From UBA4055 sp964648295 (GTDB taxonomy: Bacteria; UBA4055), in contig CAZYNH010000002.1 of NCBI GenBank assembly GCA_964648295.1, forward strand, positions 124,001 to 188,000: a stretch of DNA of 64,000 bases, given 5' to 3'. How positions within the stretch are numbered: the first letter of the stretch is position 1; the number at the start of each line of letters is the position of its first letter. A program made the translations under genes and the position numbers. The notes below the pieces were generated by a model. That model ran no database searches and had not been told where the DNA came from. It was given only the letters and a program-made list of their open reading frames with translations. Of the stretch, positions 32,860-43,209 are shown piece after piece.

Positions 32860-35493
32860 ATGAGCGAAATATCCAAAACCTACGATCCGACGCTGATAGA
32901 GGACAGGATCTACGCGGAGTGGCTGAAAAAAGGCTACTTCAGAGGCAAAGTAAACAAAAACAAAAAACCTTATACGATAGTTATACCTCCGCCGAATATC
33001 ACTAATATGCTGCACATGGGGCATGTTTTAAATAATACCCTTCAGGATGTGTTCATCAGATACTACAAGCTGAAAGGATTTGAAACCTGCTGGGTTCCGG
33101 GAACGGATCACGCTTCAATCGCTACTGAAGCGAAAGTCACTGCCATGCTCAAAGATCAGGGAATTAATAAAAAAGACATTGGCAGGGATGCTTTTCTTGA
33201 GAAGGCGAGAGAGTGGAAGGCAAAATACGGCGGGATCATAATTCAGCAGCTTAAAAAACTCGGATGCGCCTGCGACTGGGACAGGGAAAGATTCACGATG
33301 GACGACGACTATTATAAAGCCGTTATAGACACTTTTGTCGATCTATATAAAAAAGGGCTTATTTATAAGGGATACAGGCTTGTGAACTGGTGCCCGGCTT
33401 CAATGTCGGTAATATCTGACGAAGAAGTTGAATTCGTAGAGAGAAAAGGCCATTTGTGGTATTTCAAATATCCGATCAAAGATTCAAATGAATTTGTAAC
33501 TGTAGCTACAACAAGGCCGGAAACGATGTTCGGCGATACGGCGGTAGCTATACATCCCGAAAATGAAAAACTGAAGCATCTGATCGGCCGTACTGCTGTT
33601 CTACCTCTTGTAGGAAGGGAGATCCCGATAATAGCTGATACTCACGCCGATCCGGAAAAGGGAACAGGCGCGGTTAAGATCACACCCGGGCATGATCCTA
33701 ATGATAATCTCGTAGGGAAGAGGCACGGGCTTCAGGTCATCAATGTCATGAACCCGAACGCGACTTTAAATGACAATGTACCCGAAAGGTTCAGAGGACT
33801 GGACAGATTCGTTGCGAGAAAAAAAGTTGTAGCGGAACTTCAGGAACTTGGGCTTATAGATAAGATCGAAGACCATGTACATCAGCTTAGTATTAGCGAA
33901 AGAGGAAAAGAACCTATCGAATATCTGATGTCGGAACAGTGGTATATTAAAATGTCCGAACTTGTTAAGCCTGCAATTGAAGTTGTAAGAAATGAGAAAA
34001 TAAAATTCCATCCCGAAAAATGGGTTAAAACATATTATCACTGGCTTGAGAATGTTCAGGACTGGTGTGTATCCCGTCAATTATGGTGGGGGCACAGGAT
34101 CCCGATATATTACTGCTCGAACGAAGGTTGCAAAGATGTTAAAATGGTTGAGACATCGAAACCTGAGAAATGTGTTCGTTGCGGTTCATCCGAACATATT
34201 CATCAGGACAATGATGTGCTTGATACATGGGCATCAAGCTGGATATGGCCTTACGAAGTTTTCAGAACAAAGGAAGAACAGGATTATTTCTATCCTACAA
34301 ACATTCTCGTAACAGGACCGGATATTATCTATTTGTGGGTAGCCAGGATGATAATTGCAGGTATGGAATACAAGCATGAGATCCCTTTCACAGATGTTTA
34401 TTTTAACGGTATAGTCCGAGATGAAAAAGGCCGTAAAATGAGTAAATCACTCGGGAATTTTACTGATCCGCTTGAACTTTTTAATATTTATGGAGCTGAT
34501 GCGGTGAGATTCACCATTGTGCGGTTGACGCCAATCGGGAATGATGTATTGTTTGCTGACGAGAAATGCGAGCTTGGGAAAAACTTCGCCAACAAGCTGT
34601 GGAATGCGGCGAGATTTTTGATGATGAACAAGGAAAAAAATCCGGGTATCAAACAGGTATGTCATACGGAATTCATCGAGGACAAATGGATAAATTCAAG
34701 GCTGAATCATACGATAGAGACCGTAGAAGAAAAGGTCAAGACATTCCAGCTTAACGATGCGCTCAAAGCTGTCTATGAATTCTTATGGAACGACTTCTGC
34801 GACTGGTATATCGAGATGGCCAAATCAAGGTTCCAGTCAGAGAATGAAGAGGAAAGGATCTCCGTTCTCGAGAACGCTTTCTACAATTTCGATGTCGCTC
34901 TGAGACTTCTTCATCCGTTCATGCCTTTTATAACCGAAGAACTGTGGCAGAAAATAGAAGAAAGGCCGGAAGGGTCTTCGATAATGCTGTCGTCAATTCC
35001 CGAGCCGGATCTTTCTCTTATTGACCTCGGCGCCGAGAATATAATGGAGACCGTAAAAGAGCTCATCGGAAGGATCAGGAACATCAGGGCGGAGAACAAC
35101 ATTCCTCCGTCGCAGATGTTAAAGCTCGTGCTCAAATCTGACAATTCTGACCTGAAAAAATTCGAACCGGTCATTAAGTTCCTTGCCAAGATCACGGAAA
35201 TCACCTTTGATCCCGCTTCAACAAAACCGAAGCTCTCAGCTACAGCACTGATAAACGGAACCGAAATGTTCATCCCCTTAGAAGGCGTTATTGATGTTGA
35301 GGCGGAAAAATGTAAGATCGAGAAAGAGATTTCGAGGCTGGAGGGAATAAACGCGGGAATAAACGCCAAACTTTCCAACGAGCAGTTTACTTCACGAGCG
35401 CCGGAATCTGTCCTTTTAAGAGAAAAAGACAAGCTGAGAAATAACATTGAGTCTATTGATAAACTTAGGTCCAGTCTCGAAAATTTTCGTTAG
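32860..35493 (+). CDS. valS: Valyl-tRNA synthetase
   Basis: An 877-residue class I synthetase, normal length for bacteria. The HIGH-type motif is PPNITNMLHMGH near residue 43, KMSKS is at 526-530, the editing domain carries TTRPETMFGDTAVAIHP, and NxDVLDTWASSWIWP precedes the KMSKS loop. A short C-terminal coiled coil (from EAEKCKIEKEISRLEG) is as expected. It charges tRNA-Val in the cytoplasm. It ends 9 bp before the giant CHAT gene, so the two could be co-transcribed. A CxxC...CxxC pair in the middle (YYCSNEGCKD, KCVRCGSS) suggests a bound zinc. Confidence 0.97.
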   Translation: MSEISKTYDPTLIEDRIYAEWLKKGYFRGKVNKNKKPYTIVIPPPNITNMLHMGHVLNNTLQDVFIRYYKLKGFETCWVPGTDHASIATEAKVTAMLKDQGINKKDIGRDAFLEKAREWKAKYGGIIIQQLKKLGCACDWDRERFTMDDDYYKAVIDTFVDLYKKGLIYKGYRLVNWCPASMSVISDEEVEFVERKGHLWYFKYPIKDSNEFVTVATTRPETMFGDTAVAIHPENEKLKHLIGRTAVLPLVGREIPIIADTHADPEKGTGAVKITPGHDPNDNLVGKRHGLQVINVMNPNATLNDNVPERFRGLDRFVARKKVVAELQELGLIDKIEDHVHQLSISERGKEPIEYLMSEQWYIKMSELVKPAIEVVRNEKIKFHPEKWVKTYYHWLENVQDWCVSRQLWWGHRIPIYYCSNEGCKDVKMVETSKPEKCVRCGSSEHIHQDNDVLDTWASSWIWPYEVFRTKEEQDYFYPTNILVTGPDIIYLWVARMIIAGMEYKHEIPFTDVYFNGIVRDEKGRKMSKSLGNFTDPLELFNIYGADAVRFTIVRLTPIGNDVLFADEKCELGKNFANKLWNAARFLMMNKEKNPGIKQVCHTEFIEDKWINSRLNHTIETVEEKVKTFQLNDALKAVYEFLWNDFCDWYIEMAKSRFQSENEEERISVLENAFYNFDVALRLLHPFMPFITEELWQKIEERPEGSSIMLSSIPEPDLSLIDLGAENIMETVKELIGRIRNIRAENNIPPSQMLKLVLKSDNSDLKKFEPVIKFLAKITEITFDPASTKPKLSATALINGTEMFIPLEGVIDVEAEKCKIEKEISRLEGINAGINAKLSNEQFTSRAPESVLLREKDKLRNNIESIDKLRSSLENFR

Positions 35494-35502
35494 AGAGGTC
35501 GG

Positions 35503-38500
35503 ATGGATAATAAGCTTATAATACTGCTCCTCGCTGCGGCGTCATTCTGTTCCGCGTTCGATCTGAGGGACTATGAGCCAAAGCAGATCACTACCGAGAC
35601 CTCAAGAGAATCTGATATTTTAATAAAAGACAAAAACACTGTTTATTTTGCTTCGGACAGAAGCGGGAATTTTGACGTTTATAAAAAAGACCTGTTAAAA
35701 GAGACAGTCACCCGGCTTACATATCAGCCTTCGAATGAATATCCGCTGCATTTTTCAAAAAAGATACTGATGAGGTCTGATGAGACGGATATTTTCGGCA
35801 ACCTTTATTTTTTAACAGAAAAAGGCAGTCAGGAGCTTGTATATTCCGGCATCGGGGAAGAGAGTTCTCCAATGTTGCATAATAAGATAATATATTTTTG
35901 TTCGAAAGGAACGCTCTATTCATTCCTGCACGGAGAGAAAAAAGCCGGGAAGGTCAAAGACAATATCGGGGAAAAAGCCGTCTTTTTAAATGACGGGAAC
36001 ATTCTTTTTCAGTCCGTACCGGATGTTAATGGGTTTAATAACCTGTTCATCACATCGCCGAAAGACGGCGCGCAACAGGTTCAGATAACTTTCGGACAGA
36101 GGATAGTTACCGGCTTTGATGCCGACGGGTCGGGAGCGATAATAATATTTTCGGCGGTGACGCAGGATACTAACGGGGACAACAGGATCGACAATGAGGA
36201 TAATTCGGCGCTTTTCAGGATAGATAAGGACGGTGATTATTATAGAGATCCGATACAGCTCACTCCCGAATCGTACTCGTCAAAAAAGCCCGGACTCAGT
36301 CCTGACGGGAGAATTTATTACATATCCGACAGGAAAGGCAATGACGATGTGTGGTCCTGCGGAAAGGAAGGTATAGTGCCCTATCTGAACGATTTTTATG
36401 CACAGTCGGACCTGTCCGACCGGATCTTCGACATGTACAGGGCGCAGTCGCTTCTTGCCGGGATCACCGGCGGTACCGGCGGCACGGAATACCGCGAGCT
36501 TTTAACAAGCGCTCTTCTTTCATACAACAGAACGATCTCTTTTTCAAATGATGACGCAGAGAGGAGTGCTTATGTGTATTTCAGAATAGCGGAGATCTAC
36601 GGTCTTGCGGGAAAGCATTCCTCGGCCGAATCGATCTACAGGATCCTGATGAGCAGATATGGAGAAAGCGAAAAAATATATGCCCTGTCGGAAGTGCGCA
36701 GGATAGAAACAGAGCTGAAAAGAAAAGATATTGACGAATCAGTCTACGGATATGAGCTTGACGGTTATGTCAGATACCTGATCTCGCTGTCTGAAAAACT
36801 TTCAGACAAAGACGCGGTGAACACGGTACTGGTAAAGATCGGGAGCCTATATACCGGCACGGGCAGGTTCAGCTCGGCAGACGGTTATTTCCTCAGGTCT
36901 TATACGGCCGCGGACGGCAGCGTAAATCCTGAAAGCTATTTCCGTCACGCTCTCTCAAGCATGGGCGAAGGAAGCATAAAGACTTCCGGCCTGCTGATAG
37001 AGATTGCCTCCGTAAACGCCAGGGATCGTGACGCCAGGGAACTGTATATACAAGAGTATTTCAGCTACGCGGAAAAGGCGGGGGTTTCAAAAGATCAGTT
37101 ACTAGGCCTTTCGGAGATGTGGAAAAACGCGCCTGAACTGAAGGCTTATGTAAATCTTAATGCCGGCAACTTCGCCGAAGTAAAGGACATGTTCGTGTCC
37201 GATCCTAACAATATAAGCCTGAAAAGATATTCTGCCCAGGCAGATACAAAGCTGGCCGTAAAACTTATAAACGAAGGATTCGAGGACGAAGCCGAGGGCC
37301 TGCTGAAATATATGGTCCTGAACTACAGGGGGTTCGATCATGACCTCTATTCTGTTCTGGCGGGCAGGATGCTTTCGGGAATCTATCTGAAAAGAGGCGC
37401 TTCGTTCGCGCGCAGGAATAATCACGACAACGCTCTTCTTACTTATACGGTAGCTTTCGGGCTGGATAAGAGGAACGCCGAAGTGATAAGAGGAGTGGCG
37501 GATTCATATTCAAGGCTGGGAAGGATCGACGGCGCAATAACTTTCTTTGACAAAGAACTGAATCTGAACAGGAATGATCCGTACATCAACTATGCTCTGG
37601 GCTACAGTTACTCTCTAAAGGCAACATCGGGTCAGAGCGCGAAAAGAGACATGACGGAAGCGGTAAGATTTCTAAAAAGATCGCTGGAGCTTGACAGCAG
37701 CCTTAAATATTCCTATCTGACTCTTTCTTTCTGCTACGAGGCCATGCATAATATAAGGCTGAAAGAAGAAGCCGGGAAAACTGAAAGAAATATACTGTTA
37801 AAAGCTCTCGATTTTATAACCGGCCCATTCAGGTTCGTTCTGGAAACGGTCAATATTATTGAGGACTCGGACGCCGACTATACTGATATGGCTCTTACGC
37901 TTCTGGGAAAAGGAATAAGTCTCTGCAGCGGAGATGAGGACAAAGAACTGATGCTTAAAATGAAACTGAATCTGGCGAATAATTATTACAATATGGGTGA
38001 GTACGCCCGAGGCCAGGCGCTGAGCAATTACCTCGATATAATGAAACAGGGTTACCGTTTCAGCTCGGACAGGCAGGAGGCCATAATAAACGAAAGGATA
38101 GGGCACTGTTTCTTCACTTCCGGAAACGACGAGGCGGAAGAATATTACGATAAAGCGCTTGAGATATACAAAAGGCTTAACGACAGGCAGGGAGAGCTGA
38201 GGGTTTCAATGAGAACAGCTCTTTTGTTCCTTACAAGGACGGACAGTGAAGGCGATCTTATCGGCGGAGACGATGCGTACAGAAAATATTCAGAGATAAT
38301 GCTGAAACTGAAAAGCGAGGACAATACTGAAGCGATAAATCTTATAAAGAGGAACAGTGCGTTCGCGAAACTGACAGATCAGGAATATTATTTGTCCGCC
38401 GGAATAGTAGACGAGATATTCTCGGGCGGTAAAGAGTTTTCCGACGGCAGGTCAGGCGACAACATGATAATCCTTAACCTGATCGGGCTGGACATACCTG

Positions 38501-41500
38501 TATGGAAACTCGACCTTGTCCTCGGTTCACAATATGCAGAAGGGTTCCAGGGAAAGGATGAGCTTGCTCTTCTTTATTCGATGCAGGCATCCAATTTTCA
38601 GAATGTTAAAGAATTTGAAAAAGTTAAAAACTATCTTTCAGAAAAAGCGGAAATATTCAGGAAAAAGGACAACAGACTGGCTTTAAGCCTTATTGAAAAC
38701 AGGCTCGGCGTGATCGGCTACTACACAAAAGACTGGAAAGGAAGCATAAGGCATTTTACAAATTCAAAGGAACTCTGTATTAAGCTCGAGCTTTTCAGCT
38801 CAGCTTTAGAGAATGAAAATAATATATTAAAAGCGATCCTGAGCGGTTTCTCTGAAGCAGGGACAGGCGTCCCGGAGTCCGCTTATGCCGATACCACTGT
38901 GTTCTCGCTTGCGAACAGGTTCGCGGAGCCCGCCGAAAAAGCGGAGAACAAAAACCTGAAAGGAATGCTAGCCCTCAGCCTTTATAAAAAGCTTAAGGAG
39001 GGAACGCCCGCCGAAAAGTTCAAGTCATACAGCCACCTTGTTAATTCGGTCAGGATGTTCTCTCAGGCGGATTCCGTTCTAGCTCTTCAGGTGAGGCAGA
39101 ACGAAAAAAAGAACAGGCTGTCGGCGGCTGTTCTGTATAATCTGTCGTCCGCTCTGTTCGAATCGGGAGAAACAGAAAAAGCGGACAAATATTTTATAAA
39201 CGGCCGGGAAGCGGCATCGCAGACACAGGACAGGCTGATCAAATGGAGATATCTGTTCAGAGCGGGCGATCTTGAACCGGACAGAGAAAAGAAATTCGCA
39301 TACTATCAGGAGGCTGAGAGGATACTTTCTGAATACCTGCCTTCTACTGCCGACTACGAGCTCGTCAGAGGGTGGAAGGATGATATCAGGCCGCTTTATG
39401 ACAGGCTGATAATCTCCTGTCTTGAAAGAAACGACCGCTTTTCAGCCATGAATTACGCGGAGAGGTACAAGAACAGGATATTTCTGAATTATTATTCGAG
39501 CCGTTACCTTGATTACAGGGAACAGCTTCATAAAATACACATAAGGAAGATCAGGTACAACAACGACGAGATAGTCAGGTACAGGCACAGGGCGGAAGTA
39601 TTAAAGAACAGGGATTCCGAAAGATTCGCCTCACTTATAAAGGAATATGAGGATCAGGCGGATTTTTATGAAAAAGAGCTCGGCGATATTTATGGTCAGA
39701 TAAAAAGATCGGGTGATGAAAGGCTTTTGCAGTTCGTGAGCATAGAGGATATGGACAGGGACGGCGTACTCGACATCCTCGGAGACTACAGGGCTTTATT
39801 AAGCGTGTATTCATTACCTGACAAGGATGTCTGTTTCTACCTGAGCAGCGGCCATATGACATCTGCTTTCTTCTCCGGAGGCAGCCTTTTTGACAATTTC
39901 GGCCCGGAACTTGAGGAGGTCGAGCATATTTTCATAAGTCCCGATACAGAGGGCCGCAGCGGAGAGATGGCAGATCTCAACCCGGCCGGCGTCGTCCCTG
40001 AACATCTGACCGTTACGCTTCTGCCTTCAGCCCAGAGCCTCAGAACTGTGAGCGAGAACGCCAACATCAATTATTCTGAGTTCAAGAAAGCTTCCGGGGC
40101 TGACCTTGCTTCAGACGATCTGTCGCCGGCTTTCGAGAACGGCGGCATCATCTATTTTGACAGACCTGCGGAAACAGACGCGATAAATTCGCTTGAGAAC
40201 GCTTTTACCTTCGGCGGGAAAATGATCAGGGTCAGTGATTTTCTGAAGTACAAGGTCCCTGCCTATGCCGTAGTAATCAGCGGTTTTGAAAGAGAGCCGG
40301 GCAGTATAGCCGGTCTGATCACGGCGAACAGCCTGATATTTTCGGGAGTACAGACTGTGATAATGCCTCACGGGAAAGAAGGAAATTCAGATATGGCGCT
40401 CCTGGCGGAAAAACTGAAAGAAATGTCTGGAGAAAAGGATATTGCTTCAGTTATAAAAGAAAACAATATTGAATGTACTGTCTTCGGACTTGCCGGAATG
40501 GACAGGGAAGCGCAGAGGACATTCGCTCAGACCAACCTCAGATCATCTCTTCTCAATGCCGTAAGGTATTATAACAGCCAGGTTTATGAAAAAGCCGCGG
40601 TCTATTTTATACAGGCTCTGGCTATGGCCCGGAACACAGGAGACAGGCAGGAACTGAACATTTTAAAAACGCTGATAAGCTCTCTTTCAAGGATGAAGGA
40701 TTACAGGCGAGCCGTAAATTACGGTCTTGAGTTAATAGCTTACACAGACAAGAACTCGCTTCAGAAAGAACTTCTTCTTGCCTATGACTCCCTGTCAAAA
40801 GACCATTTCAGGAACAGAGAATACGGAAAAAGCGCCGAGTATCAGTACAAGATAATTTCTCATCCCGGAAGCGGCGATGCGGAAAGAACCGCGGCCTACG
40901 ATATGCTCTCGGTGATATACTCGTACAGCGGTGATTTCAGAAAGAGCATAGGATATAAGAAAAAATATCTTGAGACCGCGGGACTTACATCGTCACCCGG
41001 AGCTGAATCATTCAGCGCTGAACTTGAAGGCGGGCAGAAAGAGCTTCTGTTCAATTCCTTAAGGAACATTATGGTAAGCTATTACAGGGCGGGCGACACT
41101 GATTCCGCGCTTGTTGTTTACGGCATGATAAATGATAATATCGAGATTTTCGAGGATGTGAGCGCGTCTTCATACGGCGAACTTCTGGAGTCGGCGGGGC
41201 TGTGCTATTTTAAAAAGTCCGCTTTCTCCAAAGCCGAAGAGCTTTATATTGAATCGCTGGAATACATAACTGACGAGAGCAGGAAGGCCTCGGTATATAT
41301 TAACCTCAGCGACCTCTATTATTATACCGACAGGCTGTCTTCGGCCGCGGAATACATCACGAAGGCTGAACAGGGAGGGGCTATCTCAGAACCGGACAGA
41401 ATGAGGATGTATAACACAAGAAGCCTTATAGAAGTAAAGCTGGACAACATCCCCGCCGCCAGGACTTATTCATACAAAGCGCTGGAAAAAACGATAGCGT

Positions 41501-43188
41501 CAGGCGACATGTTCGAGGAGAGCACCGCGAGGGTTAACCTTGCCCGTATAATGATAATGGAGAATGATATTGAGGGCGCCCGGAGGAACCTTGCCCGCTG
41601 CCTGGAGCTTTCGCGAAGCACAAATAATATAAGGGCTGAACTTTCCGCGGAATTCTACAGGGGAGAGATATTTATAAATCAGCTGCAAAGGCCGGACAGC
41701 GCGCTTAGCAGGTACAGGAAATGCATCAGGCTTTCATCGGATGCGGGCGACAATTATTTCCGTTCCAGGGCTATGCTTGGGGCAGGAACCGCGTTCTTCT
41801 TTCAGAACAGGCCTGATTCAAGCGAGTTCTATACCCTGAGAAGCCTCGCGTCAGCGGAAGAGTTCGGGTTCGCGGATGTGTATTTCAGCGCGGCGGCCAG
41901 GCTTTCGGAAATATACTGGGGCACGTCAGACGAAAAGGCTCTTAATATACTTGGCAGGATGACAGAAAGAGCCATTCAGACGCTGATATCGGGCGAGAGC
42001 CGTTTGCCCGCCGATCAGTTCTCCCTTGTAAGAACTGCTTTTGAAAGAAAGGTGTTCCTGCTACTGAACAGCGGTGATTTCGACAGGTGTCTTGAAGAGA
42101 TACAGGCAGCGGATATTTTGCTTTCCATGAATGACATTAAGCACTTCAGGGCTCTGGCTGAAAGGTCAGCCTCAAAGAAAATCCCGGATATATCGGTCAG
42201 CCTGATCCGGAACATGCTTTTAGAAAATGAGGCTATTTTTGTCTTTGTTACTTTTTCCGGTAAAGCCAGACTGATAGCGATAACGCGCAGTGATGTGAAA
42301 CTGTCGGAGTTCCCGGTAACTGCCGACATGGGTACCTTAGTATCAAAAATAGGATCCAAAGCCGATATTTTAAATTTGTCCAGAAAAGTTTATCAGACGA
42401 TCTTCTCTAGGGATGTGCTTAATCTGATCCAGGACAAAAGCAGTCTTATTATTTATTCCTCCGGACAGTTGAAGAATTTCCCGTTCGACGCGCTTTTTGA
42501 CGGTAAAGACTACCTTGTGGACAGGTTCAATATTACTGAAACGGGCAGGATATTTTTCAGGCCGGAGAGTTTGAACGATACGGAAAATATACAGAGTATT
42601 TCTTTTGTAAATCCGTTTACAGCCGAAAGCGAGCTTGTTTTTGCCGAAAGGGAGACCGTCGCGCTGTCGGAGGTCTTTAGAAACACTACTCCTGTTAAAG
42701 GAATGCAGGCAACGGAATCGCTTTTAAGATCGCCTCTTCTGGCTGAGTACAACCTTGTTCATCTCCCTGTGCACAGTTTTATTCTGAAAAGGGATTCATT
42801 GAGCGCGGCAGGGAAATCAAGCTATATTCAGCTGTCGGCTGACGATTATAACGACGGAAAATTCTCATGGGGCGAAATAGCGGAGGGGAATTTTGCCGGC
42901 AAAGACATTATCATGTCCGGATGCGAGACCGCGGGCAGGACCGGCGAGGAATACTATTCGTATTTCGACCTTACATCCGCTTTCTTTGAATCCGGCGCAA
43001 GATCCGTCATTTCAAGCAAATGGCGCACGGACGACCTTGCGGCCTCCGTGCTCATGAAGAGATACTTCAGGTATCTTGCGGCCGGTCTGGGCGGATCGGA
43101 AGCGCTGAGTACCGCGAAACGGGATGTCAGGCAGTACTTCGATCCGCATCCGTACTATTGGGCGAACTTCAAGATAGCGGTGAGATAA
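35503..43188 (+). CDS. Giant exported TPR protein with TolB-like propeller, a degenerate CHAT domain and an intact CHAT protease
   Basis: A 2,561-residue protein. Residues 1-18 are a signal peptide. About 25-310 is a TolB/WD40-like propeller (NTVYFASDRSGNFDVY, GRIYYISDRKGNDDVW). TPR-type helical repeats fill about 330-1420. Residues 1427-1664 look like a CHAT fold without its nucleophile: ISGFE has Phe1595 where SxCE is expected. A second TPR block runs to about 2200. The C-terminal CHAT domain (2236-2561) keeps the caspase-like dyad His2424 (LVHLPVHSF) and Cys2474 (MSGCETAG), plus FFESGARSVISSKW. CHAT proteases usually act in the cytoplasm in defence; here export is predicted. Partners and substrate unknown. 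Confidence 0.88.
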   Translation: MDNKLIILLLAAASFCSAFDLRDYEPKQITTETSRESDILIKDKNTVYFASDRSGNFDVYKKDLLKETVTRLTYQPSNEYPLHFSKKILMRSDETDIFGNLYFLTEKGSQELVYSGIGEESSPMLHNKIIYFCSKGTLYSFLHGEKKAGKVKDNIGEKAVFLNDGNILFQSVPDVNGFNNLFITSPKDGAQQVQITFGQRIVTGFDADGSGAIIIFSAVTQDTNGDNRIDNEDNSALFRIDKDGDYYRDPIQLTPESYSSKKPGLSPDGRIYYISDRKGNDDVWSCGKEGIVPYLNDFYAQSDLSDRIFDMYRAQSLLAGITGGTGGTEYRELLTSALLSYNRTISFSNDDAERSAYVYFRIAEIYGLAGKHSSAESIYRILMSRYGESEKIYALSEVRRIETELKRKDIDESVYGYELDGYVRYLISLSEKLSDKDAVNTVLVKIGSLYTGTGRFSSADGYFLRSYTAADGSVNPESYFRHALSSMGEGSIKTSGLLIEIASVNARDRDARELYIQEYFSYAEKAGVSKDQLLGLSEMWKNAPELKAYVNLNAGNFAEVKDMFVSDPNNISLKRYSAQADTKLAVKLINEGFEDEAEGLLKYMVLNYRGFDHDLYSVLAGRMLSGIYLKRGASFARRNNHDNALLTYTVAFGLDKRNAEVIRGVADSYSRLGRIDGAITFFDKELNLNRNDPYINYALGYSYSLKATSGQSAKRDMTEAVRFLKRSLELDSSLKYSYLTLSFCYEAMHNIRLKEEAGKTERNILLKALDFITGPFRFVLETVNIIEDSDADYTDMALTLLGKGISLCSGDEDKELMLKMKLNLANNYYNMGEYARGQALSNYLDIMKQGYRFSSDRQEAIINERIGHCFFTSGNDEAEEYYDKALEIYKRLNDRQGELRVSMRTALLFLTRTDSEGDLIGGDDAYRKYSEIMLKLKSEDNTEAINLIKRNSAFAKLTDQEYYLSAGIVDEIFSGGKEFSDGRSGDNMIILNLIGLDIPVWKLDLVLGSQYAEGFQGKDELALLYSMQASNFQNVKEFEKVKNYLSEKAEIFRKKDNRLALSLIENRLGVIGYYTKDWKGSIRHFTNSKELCIKLELFSSALENENNILKAILSGFSEAGTGVPESAYADTTVFSLANRFAEPAEKAENKNLKGMLALSLYKKLKEGTPAEKFKSYSHLVNSVRMFSQADSVLALQVRQNEKKNRLSAAVLYNLSSALFESGETEKADKYFINGREAASQTQDRLIKWRYLFRAGDLEPDREKKFAYYQEAERILSEYLPSTADYELVRGWKDDIRPLYDRLIISCLERNDRFSAMNYAERYKNRIFLNYYSSRYLDYREQLHKIHIRKIRYNNDEIVRYRHRAEVLKNRDSERFASLIKEYEDQADFYEKELGDIYGQIKRSGDERLLQFVSIEDMDRDGVLDILGDYRALLSVYSLPDKDVCFYLSSGHMTSAFFSGGSLFDNFGPELEEVEHIFISPDTEGRSGEMADLNPAGVVPEHLTVTLLPSAQSLRTVSENANINYSEFKKASGADLASDDLSPAFENGGIIYFDRPAETDAINSLENAFTFGGKMIRVSDFLKYKVPAYAVVISGFEREPGSIAGLITANSLIFSGVQTVIMPHGKEGNSDMALLAEKLKEMSGEKDIASVIKENNIECTVFGLAGMDREAQRTFAQTNLRSSLLNAVRYYNSQVYEKAAVYFIQALAMARNTGDRQELNILKTLISSLSRMKDYRRAVNYGLELIAYTDKNSLQKELLLAYDSLSKDHFRNREYGKSAEYQYKIISHPGSGDAERTAAYDMLSVIYSYSGDFRKSIGYKKKYLETAGLTSSPGAESFSAELEGGQKELLFNSLRNIMVSYYRAGDTDSALVVYGMINDNIEIFEDVSASSYGELLESAGLCYFKKSAFSKAEELYIESLEYITDESRKASVYINLSDLYYYTDRLSSAAEYITKAEQGGAISEPDRMRMYNTRSLIEVKLDNIPAARTYSYKALEKTIASGDMFEESTARVNLARIMIMENDIEGARRNLARCLELSRSTNNIRAELSAEFYRGEIFINQLQRPDSALSRYRKCIRLSSDAGDNYFRSRAMLGAGTAFFFQNRPDSSEFYTLRSLASAEEFGFADVYFSAAARLSEIYWGTSDEKALNILGRMTERAIQTLISGESRLPADQFSLVRTAFERKVFLLLNSGDFDRCLEEIQAADILLSMNDIKHFRALAERSASKKIPDISVSLIRNMLLENEAIFVFVTFSGKARLIAITRSDVKLSEFPVTADMGTLVSKIGSKADILNLSRKVYQTIFSRDVLNLIQDKSSLIIYSSGQLKNFPFDALFDGKDYLVDRFNITETGRIFFRPESLNDTENIQSISFVNPFTAESELVFAERETVALSEVFRNTTPVKGMQATESLLRSPLLAEYNLVHLPVHSFILKRDSLSAAGKSSYIQLSADDYNDGKFSWGEIAEGNFAGKDIIMSGCETAGRTGEEYYSYFDLTSAFFESGARSVISSKWRTDDLAASVLMKRYFRYLAAGLGGSEALSTAKRDVRQYFDPHPYYWANFKIAVR

Positions 43189-43209
43189 CGAAAATCTTAG
43201 ACGGGAAAA

